Source: Irineochytrium annulatum (taxonomy: Eukaryota > Chytridiomycota > Chytridiomycetes > Chytridiales > Chytridiaceae). Taken from it: a stretch of DNA of 16,569 nt. The stretch's first letter is position 1. Every line of letters begins with the position of its first letter. Positions 1 to 11,083 of this stretch are shown one piece after another. Made by a program: the position numbers and the translations under genes. The notes beneath the pieces are model-generated. The model was not told the origin of the DNA and made no database searches. It was given only the letters and a program-made list of their open reading frames with translations. The stretch lies in NCBI GenBank assembly GCA_027600665.1, contig JADGJL010000640.1, positions 1-16,569 of the forward strand, written 5' to 3'.

Positions 1-295
1 ACCCTTCCCCACGGCTCCTCGATTCCGCAACAAACCCCGCAGTATCGCCCCTCCACCGCAGCCAAGACGGACGGGCAACCTTACCTTGGTGGGGTGCAGG
101 GAAGCAGGGGGCGAATGTGGTGGGAAGAAGAATGCTAAGATGCAACAGGTTGGACCAATGCGTGTGCTTCTGGAAGGGTCTTACAAGCCAGGCAGGCGGG
201 GGGTGTCAAAAACGAAATCGAAGTCGCGCGTCCCATTTAATCGAGACAAACTCTCGCCTTCAGCTCACCTGCTCTGAACGGATCAACCGTCAATC
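1..295 (+). promoter_or_regulatory. 5' flank and probable 5' UTR of the epimerase gene
   Basis: No convincing coding region is visible. The short open frames here lack family similarity and overlap each other. The stretch presumably holds the promoter and leader of the epimerase gene whose ATG is at 296. No TATA box or known operator could be assigned. Confidence 0.4.
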
Positions 296-1817
<1,522 letters not shown>

Positions 1818-2212
1818 AGAAATTCTTCTTTTGGTGACATATGGGTTAAAATACCAGCGGAGGGAGATAATATGGAGTTAGGAGGGACTTTTGCTAAATG
1901 TTACAAATCTGAATAAATTTACATACTTCATGATGTCTAATTTCGTTGCTAAAAGTTAAGAATGAAGTGAGACTGTGCGGTTAGATAGAATGGTAACATA
2001 GTTGTATGACAACAGCACACACACGAATATTTATAAGAAGACTACAAGACAGAGAGTTAACATGACAGTTTGCCGTGCTCTGTGCTCTGTTCACGCTCGA
2101 GCGGCTGGAGAGTCGAGACCGCCGCCGATCTTGGCGTTGATCCACAGGCGAATGGCATGCCAGGCGTTGTGGCGACGGGAAATCTCGACGCGACGCGACC
2201 GCGTAGTCGAAG
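1818..2212. other. Intergenic: epimerase 3' UTR and promoter of the cyclic-nucleotide-binding gene
   Basis: AT-rich immediately after the epimerase stop, with a polyadenylation hexamer AATAAA at 1912-1917, then becoming GC-rich towards the next start at 2213. Short open frames on both strands around 2000-2350 overlap mutually and show no recognisable protein; they are treated as noise. Confidence 0.5.
1912..1917 (+). terminator. Polyadenylation signal of the epimerase gene
   Basis: AATAAA hexamer about 95 nt after the stop codon, in an AT-rich tract. This is a position-and-motif call only. Confidence 0.5.
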
Positions 2213-5185
2213 ATGCGCGGCCAGCCCATCGCAACGCGTGGTGAGCGGCCCACGGACATCTATCCGCACCCGCCCAGGTCGCCGACGCAATCGTATGACC
2301 CAGTATACTCCTTGGGAACAATTCGGCTATCGCGCCCTGCATCCCCAAACCTGAGCATCAAGCCCTCCGCGCGCGTCGAACCAATGATAGTCCCGACCTC
2401 GCTCGCGACCTGCCGCCAGCGGCCCATGACCGCCAACGCCATGAGGTCATTCCGCCCGGACCAGCACCCGAGGCGCCCCAACACGGCAGCCGCGTTCAAG
2501 GCCGCCCGCGCCGTGCCAGCAGCACCTTCCCATGGCCCGCGCCACGCGAAGTCGACGCTGGTCGACCCATCGTCCTACATTCTGTCCTTCACGAGACCGC
2601 TGGAACGCGCCACGAGCGCGCCGACCCACCTTCTCAAGGAGTATCACGAGCTCGACGACATACTGGAGGGCGCACTGGCGCAGGCGGCGTCCAAGGCGAG
2701 TCGAATCCGCGTCGACAGCGCGTCGCTGTACGCCGGGACGCGCCAGCTCATGGCGAAGTTCAAAGTCGAGCCGGAGGTGTTCGATGAGACGCCGTTGGGG
2801 TCCGCAGCGGACATTGCGGGGAACGGGGGGAGAAGGCCGCTGAAGAGCGCCATCGCTGGGGCCGGAGATGGATCGACGCGCCCGACGGGATCGAGGCTGC
2901 GGTTCGAGTCGACAGCGAAAGATGACGAGCATATCCACAGAGCGTTCATGTGGATCGTCTCGACTTGCGTTTTCACGGACAAGGACGCGTCATCGAGGCG
3001 TTCGAGCACTAGCGCCGCGGCCAGGCGGTCCGCGGGGTCTGCGCGGCCAACATCATCGGCGGGAGGAGGAAACTCGACGGATGGCGCATCCCGGCGCGTC
3101 AGCAGGGAGGCTGACCGCCGCCGGAAGAAGTTCGAGAAGTGGCTCGGCTTCAAGCTTGAAGAGCAAGAGGAGGAGCTCGACAAGCGGGCGGCGCTGATGG
3201 AGAATGCTTGGGAGAGGCCCGTGGAGGAGCTCATGGCGAGCGTGGAGAACGGTGGTCTGCCACCCCCGCCCGCGGATGTCACCGGCCGCCTGAAGGCGCC
3301 GTCGCAGATTGAGGCGCCGCCGCTGCCTCCGCTAGATGATGTAAAGGGGAAGGGCGGGATGATACGGAGGGTCATGTCGGCGAAACGAGCTAAACCGTGT
3401 GCGAGAACCGACGAGGGTGAGGAGGTCTGGCCCTCAGGTTTAACGGAGGAGGAGCTGGAGAGGGTGCGGGAGTTCCAGATAGCGTTGCAAAGGAGGTTTA
3501 AGATGAAGATGGAGGGCAAGGGCAATAGTCAAGGGCCTTCGTTTGTGCCCTCGTTAAAGGATTGGCTTCGAAGCAGGGAAGGGAAGGAGATAATTTTTGA
3601 CTCGGGCGTATTCTCCGTCAAGCGCTTCCTCTTGGCGTACATGACGATATACAAACGTCTTCTGGAGGACTTGCCAGAGAACGCCATGGCTTTGCTTCAA
3701 GAAAAGGAGGACGCAAACGACGAAACAGGGAAAAGCAACGGATCGACGGCAATAAGGCCGTCGCGTGACCAACTACATTCTGCTCCGGCGGCATACAGGA
3801 TCGGGCGGTCGATAATCGACGGTACGTTGCCGAAGTCGCCGCAGCAGAATATGACGCCGGCGATGAAGCAAACGACGGCGGCGACGAAGCGCACTCTCGC
3901 GGATATTCTCGCGATGCCGGCGAACGTCGACATGTGGAAGCAATCTCACGCAGAGTGCTTGGCGATATTGGAGAAGTCGAAATGGGCGCGCTCGAAGACG
4001 GAGACCGAAATTTTGATCCGCGTGCTCAAAGGCTTCAAGGCATTTGACTTCCTTAGTGACTTCATCATTAGTGAGGTTAGCGGGGCGATGGAGTATGTCC
4101 CGATGGACGCGGAGCGTGTCGTCGTGAAGCAAGGTGGGTATTGACTTCGTCATGGCTACCACCCCTTGACAACGACTTTTAGGCGACGATGCGACGGCTT
4201 GGTTTATCGTTGTCAGTGGCACGTTAAAGGTGCAAATATCAACCACAAAAAGGATTGAGGACGCGGTGTTTGTGAGGAACATCTATACCGGGTAAGTTCT
4301 TACTGGCCACAGGAGCCATAAGAGGGTGCTCATATGCCAACCCAGAGAAGCGTTCGGCGAGGTAGCCCTTGTGAACAACGAAAGGAGGAATGCAACTATC
4401 GTCACAGCCGAACCCTGCGAGCTCTTTAGGGTCGATAAAGTCGATTACGACAGGATCTTGAAGTTCATTCACGACAAGGAAATCCTCCGCACAGAATATT
4501 TTTTAAGAGCGCAAGCCGTCTTCGAGGCTCTCAGTAAACCGGCCCTCAGAAGCATTGCGCAGGTTATGATTTATCGGAAGTATTTGCCAGGACAGTTAAT
4601 AATCGAAGAAGGCAAGGAAGCATTTTATATCTATATCGTCCCTCTGAACTTTCCTTCTACGCACAATTAGGTCGACCTTGTTACGAGCTCATGTTTATTC
4701 ATAAAGGCCTTGTAACCTTTTCGAAATCCTTCCGTGACGCCGAAGGCTGCGAGCGTCAAGTCCGCATGGAAACGCGCGGGGTTGGGGAGTACCTTTGCGA
4801 GGAAGGCTTTCTCCTACCCACGCCGGAGTCCCGATTCACCGTCCGCGCGGCCGAGGTGAAGGACTACCGCAAAACCGATGCACCCGTCTCGCCACCGGAT
4901 CCAGACGGCGGCCGCTCCGTCGTTCTTCTCGTGATGAGCTCCTACGACGCCAAACACAAGTTCACGGGTGAAGTGAAAGCGCACGCGTCTCTGGAGCTTA
5001 CGCAAGAGGCCGTGGCGGAAGCGTACAGGTGGAACGCGATGAAGGGGAAGTGGAGAAACTACCGACGACGGATAGTCGGCAGGTTGGAGCTCGAGAAGAG
5101 AGGCGCGAGGGCGGAGATGGGGCTCGGGTTTGCGAAAGAGATGAGGAACTGGCAGGAGGGGAGCAAGATGCATGCGGCGCGTTAG
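2213..5185 (+). CDS. Protein with two C-terminal cyclic-nucleotide-binding domains (4 exons, about 939 aa)
   Basis: Exons read as 2213-4133, 4183-4291, 4346-4637 and 4688-5185. The first 600 residues carry no domain I recognise: an N-terminal Ser/Pro/Arg-rich region, a charged segment with coiled-coil character (about 300-350), and a Lys/Glu-rich stretch near 410-450. The first cyclic-nucleotide fold is clear: VVVKQGD at 636-642, WFIVVSGTLKV, then FGEVAL with E682 and R691 (RRNAT), the Glu/Arg pair that holds the ribose and phosphate in PKA-type sites. A second fold follows (FEALSKPALRSI, YLPGQLIIEEG, FIHKGLVTF, VGEY), with a longer, degenerate phosphate-binding segment. The C-terminus is a basic helix with WRNYRRR. 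No kinase, channel or GEF domain is seen, so it is not a PKA catalytic subunit or ion channel. PKA regulatory subunits also have two such domains, but the long N-terminus and absence of an inhibitor motif argue against that. It resembles the loosely defined CNBD proteins of flagellated eukaryotes; function is unknown. The exon 3/4 junction is uncertain (donor GTCCCT). Confidence 0.8.
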
Positions 5186-5216
5186 AATCCTGCTGTCTAG
5201 GGAACATAGGAAATGC

Positions 5217-5222
5217 AATAAA
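5217..5222 (+). terminator. Polyadenylation signal of the cyclic-nucleotide-binding gene
   Basis: AATAAA hexamer 32 nt after the stop codon at 5185, within the 179-nt gap before the isocitrate dehydrogenase start. The gap must hold both the 3' end of one gene and the promoter of the next. Confidence 0.5.
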
Positions 5223-5364
5223 ACTCGCACTCGTAAAACTGGAAGGAATTCGCGTCACGCTCGAAGCGTCACGTGGACAGGTTGTTTCCACCCGCCGATA
5301 CCACGGTTCAATCTGCGTCACCAATCGTCTTCTAAGCAGGCGCATCACACATCCCTCACAGAAA

Positions 5365-7258
5365 ATGTTCCTCGCGACGCGATCAGCAAGGACCGCATCA
5401 GCGACGGCCCTCCGCGTGGCCTCGCGCCAGCCCTTCGCCGCCGCGGCCCGCATGATGCCCATGCAGGGTCTGGCGCCGAGGTGCCTCTCGACGGCGGTCA
5501 AGAAGATCAAGGTTGAGAACCCGATCGTGGAGTTGGGTGCGTAGAAGATCCCCTTCGTGCCGAGGTGCTGACCTGGGAGGTACACAGATGGAGACGAAAT
5601 GACGCGGATCCTTTGGGTGTGGATCAAAGAAAAGCTCATCCTTCCGTACCTCGATCTTGATATCAAATACTACGATCTTGGCTTGCCTTACCGTGACCGG
5701 GTCAGTTTATCCCCTGCTTGTTTAACGGCGCAACATTAAACGCTATTATTGATATCAGACTTTCGACAAAGTCACGGTGGAAGCAGCTGAGGCCATTCAG
5801 AAGTACAACGTCGGGTAGGTTTCGTCTGCATGGCAGCTGCGAGGCGCGTTGCATTAACGATTATATACTTAGCATCAAATGCGCCACCATCACTCCCGAC
5901 CCGGGGCGTATGGAGGAGTTTAGCCTGAAGGAAATGTGGAAGTCGCCTAACGGGACCATCCGGAATATCCTCGGCGGCACCGTCTTCCGTGAGCCCATCC
6001 TCCTAAAAAACGTGCCTCGTTTGATCCCTGGGTGGACGGAGCCGATCATTATCGGCAGGCACGCGTATGGTGACCAATACAGGGCGACTGATTTCGTCGT
6101 TAATGAGGTATGAGTCGATCATTTGTTTATATGTGGCGATGGCCTTCGGAGAACCTGTTCGCGTTGAACTATTCCGAGCGTTTAATCTTTTGGGTTCTCT
6201 TTGGAATTCGACGGCACATGCTTGACTTTCGCTCACCGTGACCTCATTTGTAGGCCGGATCCTTTGACATCGTCTTCACCCCAACATCCGGCAACCCCGT
6301 CCGTAAGTTCCACGTCTTCGACTTCCCTGCCGGCGGTGTCGGAATGGGGATGTACAACACGAGCCCGAGTATTGAGGGGTTTGCGAAGTCCTGCTTCGAG
6401 ATGGCTCTGCTGAGAGAGCTACCTCTTTACCTTTCGACGAAAAACACCATTCTTAAGATCTACGACGGGGAGTTTAAGTCGATATTCCGGCGGGTGTATA
6501 ACGAGTTAGTATTGATTGTGCCGGCGTATTAACTCCGGGTGGAGCGCTTCTAACGTCAATTACAGACAGTACGCTGACAAGTTCAAGGAGAAGGGCATTT
6601 ACTACGAGCATCGGTTGATCGATGATATGGTACTGTGGACAGCTAGTATTTGATATCTTAAATTCCCCTATCAAGGTTGCTTATGCAATCAAGTCTCACG
6701 GCGGCTTCATCTGGGCTACTAAGAACTACGACGGTGACGTTCAATCTGACGTCCTCGCCCAAGGCTTTGGTTCTTTGGGTTTGATGACCTCCGTCCTGAT
6801 GACCCCCGATGGGAAGACCGTCGAGGCCGAGGCTGCCCACGGCACCGTCACCCGCCACTACCGCGGTACGTGATTCGGTACAGTGACCGACAATTATCTC
6901 ACGCGATCCACACGCTTTAGAGCACCAGAAAGGCAAGGAAACCTCAACCAACTCTATCGCCAGCATCTACGCCTGGACTCGGGGCCTGGCCCACCGCGCC
7001 AAGCTGGACGGCAACGAGGCGCTCCAGAAGTTCTGTGACGACCTGGAGACTGCCTGCGTCAACACGGTCGAGGAGGACGCGATTATGACGAAAGATCTTG
7101 CGTTGATGATTTACGGAAACAAGTATGTCTACGTGTACTTCGGCGTTGCTGGAGCAATTCTTACCGTATCCTCTTTCAGGGTCGAGAGGCAACATTATGT
7201 GACCACCAAGGCTTTCATAGAGGCTGTTGCATCGAACCTTGACGCGCACAGGACGTGA
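5365..7258 (+). CDS. NADP-dependent isocitrate dehydrogenase, mitochondrial (9 exons, 453 aa)
   Basis: Oxidatively decarboxylates isocitrate to 2-oxoglutarate, making NADPH. Exons read as 5365-5536, 5588-5700, 5759-5814, 5873-6107, 6254-6504, 6566-6629, 6676-6865, 6921-7122 and 7180-7258; all junctions are GT-AG and in phase. The first 45 residues are rich in Arg, Ala and Ser with no acidic residue, as in a mitochondrial presequence. The C-terminus (AHRT) is not a peroxisomal signal. From memory of human IDH1 numbering, S94, N96, R100, R109 and R132 correspond to S138, N140, R144, R153 and R176 at a constant offset of 44. The signature NYDGDVQSD lies at 314-322 with metal-binding Asp residues. 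[11 protein letters not shown] is the NADP-specific loop that separates this dimeric class from NAD-IDH. The length fits the family plus a presequence. The ATG at 5365 is chosen because it begins the presequence. Dual cytosolic targeting from internal Met residues near 30-33 is possible but unsupported. Confidence 0.97.
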
Positions 7259-8184
7259 TTTTTGATGTTTAGTTCTTGGGATGCTCCCTTACTTTGCCTG
7301 CATTGAAAGGACGTCATATCAGAAAGTCATGCAATTCATCGAAGGGAAAGCTTATTTGATGTTGCTCAACATCATGGCCTTGTTTCGATTGTTTTCTGAG
7401 TTTACCCCATAATTGCCTTATGTTATTGTTTATCTAAGCGATATTTAAGTAAACATGGAAGTAAATTAAACCTGTCGTGCCGTCCCTCGCAGCGCGGGTT
7501 CAGCAGCTGACTTGGTGTTTGCAAGTCGTGAAATAGTACGAGGTCAAGTATTGCATGTATTCAAGCATAATTAAATAAATGTCTTCCGCAGCAACGACCA
7601 TAAGTCGAAAGCCAAAACGGATAATGTTCACCCACAGGCAGGCATCATGGCGATTGCCTTAAATCCTCATTCAAGTCCGTCCTAATCCAACAAGCTACGC
7701 ACCAGACTAGTACGTACTTTCCCAAGGATTCGGCAAGGACACGACGCCAATGGCGGAACTGCAAGCATCATCGTCACCTCGTGTCCTTCGCAAGACTAAC
7801 CAGAGTCCCTGTCGGCTGCGTGAAGTCGCAGGCTGCTGAAATGGCAGGAATTAGAGCCAGTAAAAGGAAGATATGAAAAAAAGCAGGAAGGGTCGACACG
7901 AAAGAATCAGATCAAGTAAAGCTTCTCAACAAGAGTATTCAGGCAATGTAGATAAGGAGTTGTTTACAAAAATCATCATGTAGAATGGAGAACATCCGTA
8001 GAAAGGAAGGCTGGCGCTTACCTTGGACGAAGAATCACGGAGGTGAAAGAAGGGCCTGAGCGAGCTTCCCTACCCGTCGCCATTCGAGCCGAATCGTCAT
8101 CTTGACGTCGCAGAGGCAGGAGGGAAGAAAAAAAGAATAGGAGGGAATTAGCCGAGGGCGCCATCAAAGCCCGACACACCAACG
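7259..8184. other. Long intergenic region without a recognisable gene
   Basis: About 926 nt with many stops in all frames and no protein or RNA gene that I can recognise. It begins as the AT-rich 3' UTR of the isocitrate dehydrogenase gene. A possible AATAAA lies at 7574-7579, 316 nt after the stop, so an earlier variant signal may be used instead. The last 200 nt, purine-rich around 8110-8150, presumably form the promoter and leader of the hydrolase gene. It is the largest gene-free stretch here. Confidence 0.5.
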
Positions 8185-10433
8185 ATGACCGCGGCGTCCT
8201 ACACGGCGACCTTGCTCTCGAACGCCACGGCGCACCTCGCGACACTGTCGTCCCTCCTCCCCACCACCCACGCCGACTGGCTGAAAGATCGGCAATGGAC
8301 TAACGCGCCGATATGGCTTTTGGCCGTCCTGATCGTGGTCGGCTTCGTCGTCATCTCATCCGCCGTGACGCTGTTGACCGCCAAGGGGCCGTTCCCGAGC
8401 CCAGTCAAGCTGATGCACGCGAAGGAGACCGTGGAGGTGCGGTGGTGGGATGAGGAGCGGGAGAAGGTGACGGGGAGAAGTCTGGATTCGAGTGTCAGGG
8501 CGAGATGCGGGACGTTGAGCCGGGGCGTGTTCTATCCTACTTTTTGGCTTTGGAACGGTGATGTGAGTGCCGTTTTATTACGCCTACGAGTGTTTGCATA
8601 TCTCCCTCTGACCGCTGGCGACCTAGCTGCAAACGATTTACGCGTCCATCATGGGCGGCATGAAGCATGAGATCGTTGAATACGAGCGCGACCTCCTCGA
8701 GATGCCCGACGGCGGCATCCTCTCCCTCGACTGGTGCCCGAAGAAGCTCCCGGACGACCTCGACCCCAACTTGGACACGCCCGAATCCCGCGTCCCCATC
8801 GTCGTGATCCAGCACGGCCTCACCGGCGGCTCGCACGAGTCCTACGTCCAGGAACTCGTACGCGAGTGCATCGACAACAACTTCCGCGCCGTCGTCGTCA
8901 ACTTCCGCGGCTGTGCCGAGACTGAGCTGAGGTCCGCACAACTCTACAGCGGCGCCTACACCGACGACGTCCGCACCGCCGTCCGCCACATTCGCCGCCG
9001 CCAGCCCCGCGCGCCCTTGATCGGCGTCGGCTTCTCCCTTGGCGCCAACATCATGACCAAGTTCGTCGGCGAGGACGGGCCCAAGTCCGAGCTCATCGCC
9101 GCCGTCTCGGTCGCGAACCCGTACGACCTTCTCCAAGGCTCGCACCAGCTCCACTCGACCTGGTGGGGGCGGAACGTGTACTCGTACAAGATGACGCAGG
9201 GGCTCATCGGCGTGTACCAGCGCCACCAGCGCGTACTCGACGCCCACGCCTCTGGTCGCTTCAACCCTGATGAGGTTGCACGCGCCACGAGCCTGACCGA
9301 GTTCGACGACGCCGTCACGCGGAGGGCGTTCGGGTTCCGGACTGTGCACGAGTACTACCGGATGGGATCGTCGGCGCAGTTCGTGCCGGATATTCGGATC
9401 CCGATGCTCTTGTTCACGGCGACGGATGATCCGATCGCGTCGCATAAGGCCATCCCGCGCTATGAGGTTAAGGAGAATCCTTACGTTGTCCTGGCCACGA
9501 CCGACGCCGGGGGTCACATTGGGTGGTATCAGGGGATTTGGCCGAGGAGGTGGTTTCAAAAGCCCGTGGTGGAGTTTATAAAAATGGCGTTCGACGTAAG
9601 TTTTCTCGGCTTATGCTGCCGGTAGCATTCAATTATTGATTCCGATGTTTGTCACAGGCTTATGAATCAATTCCGGATGAACTCCGCCCGACCCTTGGAA
9701 ATTCCATCACGGTCCGTGCGGCCGCTACAGACGAGGCCGCTCCGCCACCTCCACACCGTCCATACTACCAGACCTTTATGGCCGGGTCGACCCGATTCCG
9801 CCGGCCCGTCTCGACCGCCGCCTCAACATCCTCGTCCCCCGGGCGGATGGGATCGACGCTTGCGGAGCAAGGCACGCCGACCGTGCGTGGCGCCTCGGTC
9901 GAGGGTACGAAGTTTGTCGATGAAGTCAGGGATGGGCTGGAGGGCGAGGAAGACGATAGCGAGGAAAACGACGACGAGCGCGAGATTATGGGCACCGACG
10001 AGGAAGATAGCGAGGAGAAGGAGGTCGTGGTGTCGCCGCGCGGCGTCCGGATGAGGTTATCTAAGAAGGACGGGGAGCGCACGAGCGTCGGGGAGCGGAC
10101 GGAGAAAGGCGTTGAGATGGCGACGCAGGTTGAGAGGGAGACGGCGGAACGGAGCGTCAACACGACGTCGACGACAACGACGGGCCGTGAGTTCATAGTT
10201 TTCTTTGTATTTGCATCTGGCGTTTAATTTATACTAACATTTTCTCCGGGGAAGGCGAGCTGGCAAGGGAATCGGACTTCAAGTGGGACCGCTCCTCTGC
10301 GATGGCGCGATTACTCTTGTACCTCAGTAGCCAGCATGGGAAGGCCGATAGCATCCGGCGGGCGCTTCAAGTGACAATGGGCCTCGTGATTGGGTACTGG
10401 ATGGGACGGCGGAAGGGAAAGCTGGTGGTGTAA
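8185..10433 (+). CDS. Membrane-anchored alpha/beta hydrolase, Eht1/Eeb1/ABHD1-3 (EMB8-like) family, with C-terminal extension (4 exons, 684 aa)
   Basis: Exons read as 8185-8562, 8627-9595, 9658-10186 and 10255-10433, all GT-AG and in phase; the last intron has a good branch site (ACTAAC near 10231). The family includes yeast Eht1/Eeb1 (medium-chain acyl ester synthesis and hydrolysis), yeast Mgl2/YMR210w, and animal ABHD1-3 lipases. A hydrophobic segment at about 43-65 should anchor the protein in a membrane. The exon 1/2 join creates the family motif NGDLQTI. The nucleophile elbow is GFSLG with S263; FTATDDPI supplies the acid (D393 or D394), and GGHIGW supplies H423. VVNFRGCAETEL matches the family oxyanion and RGC region. 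The hydrolase core ends near 450, the usual length. A further 230 residues follow: a Pro/Ser-rich part, an Asp/Glu block (about 545-585), then a tail with SSQHGKADSIRRAL and a short hydrophobic GLVIGYWMG. The substrate cannot be read from sequence. Confidence 0.92.
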
Positions 10434-11083
10434 TTCCGTGGTTAGCTGATTGGGGACAACGCATTCAACTTCACTAACTTGTTCGTTCCACGCTTTATCT
10501 GTCTTCAACATCGACACTATTAAAAGTACTTTTAGCCTTTAACGGTTACATCTCTTTCTTTGACTCATGCTACTGCCGTTTTGTTTTGTTTGTTTGGGTC
10601 TTTGTATCAGCCAATTTCGGCCCATTCCTGCCCGAGCGATAGTTAGCTTTCCAGTTCTTGTGCTCCACCTTCCACTTTCTGTGATTTCGTATTTACTGAT
10701 CAACAAAGAATCCCATTTATTTTGCTTTTCACAAAGAGTTGATTTTCACGAAGCAGGACGCAGGTCAGTTTACAGGCTTCTTTCCACTTGTTTTGCTTAC
10801 GACGAGGTCCCACCATTTGACCTGGCGTCGTCTTTTGGAGTTGTTGCCAAGTGCAGCAAACGCTGGATCTGGTGCTGGGTTTGTTGGAAGATTTAACCGT
10901 TTCCCATCGCGTGCGACGGCAAGCACCCCACCTTCCAACGACGTGGGCCCGTCATCGTCCTCCACACCTAGGAGCGGCCTCTTTACGATCCCTCGCCCCC
11001 AAGCGCACGACCAGTTGGCACTCCATCCGAGCCCCCCACAACGACAAACAACATCCGGAGTCACCGCTCGCACCGTTTCCAGC
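10434..11083 (+). promoter_or_regulatory. Intergenic region and probable 5' UTR of the hybrid kinase gene
   Basis: Pyrimidine-rich, T-rich stretches between 10500 and 10740 suggest a fungal promoter or leader. The kinase frame is open upstream of its first ATG (11084) as far as about 10739, but contains no in-frame ATG. Either this is untranslated leader, or an upstream exon supplies an earlier start. No tRNA, repeat or other gene was seen. Confidence 0.45.

Noticed and set aside
2644..3525. Open frame of 293 codons on the - strand across the cyclic-nucleotide-binding gene.
   Set aside because: It is antisense to a long + strand exon and has Ser runs and no recognisable domain.
8537..9559. 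Open frame of 340 codons on the - strand across the hydrolase gene.
   Set aside because: It lies antisense to exon 2, whose + strand frame contains the full hydrolase motifs. The Val/Arg/Asp-rich composition is typical of a GC-rich shadow frame.
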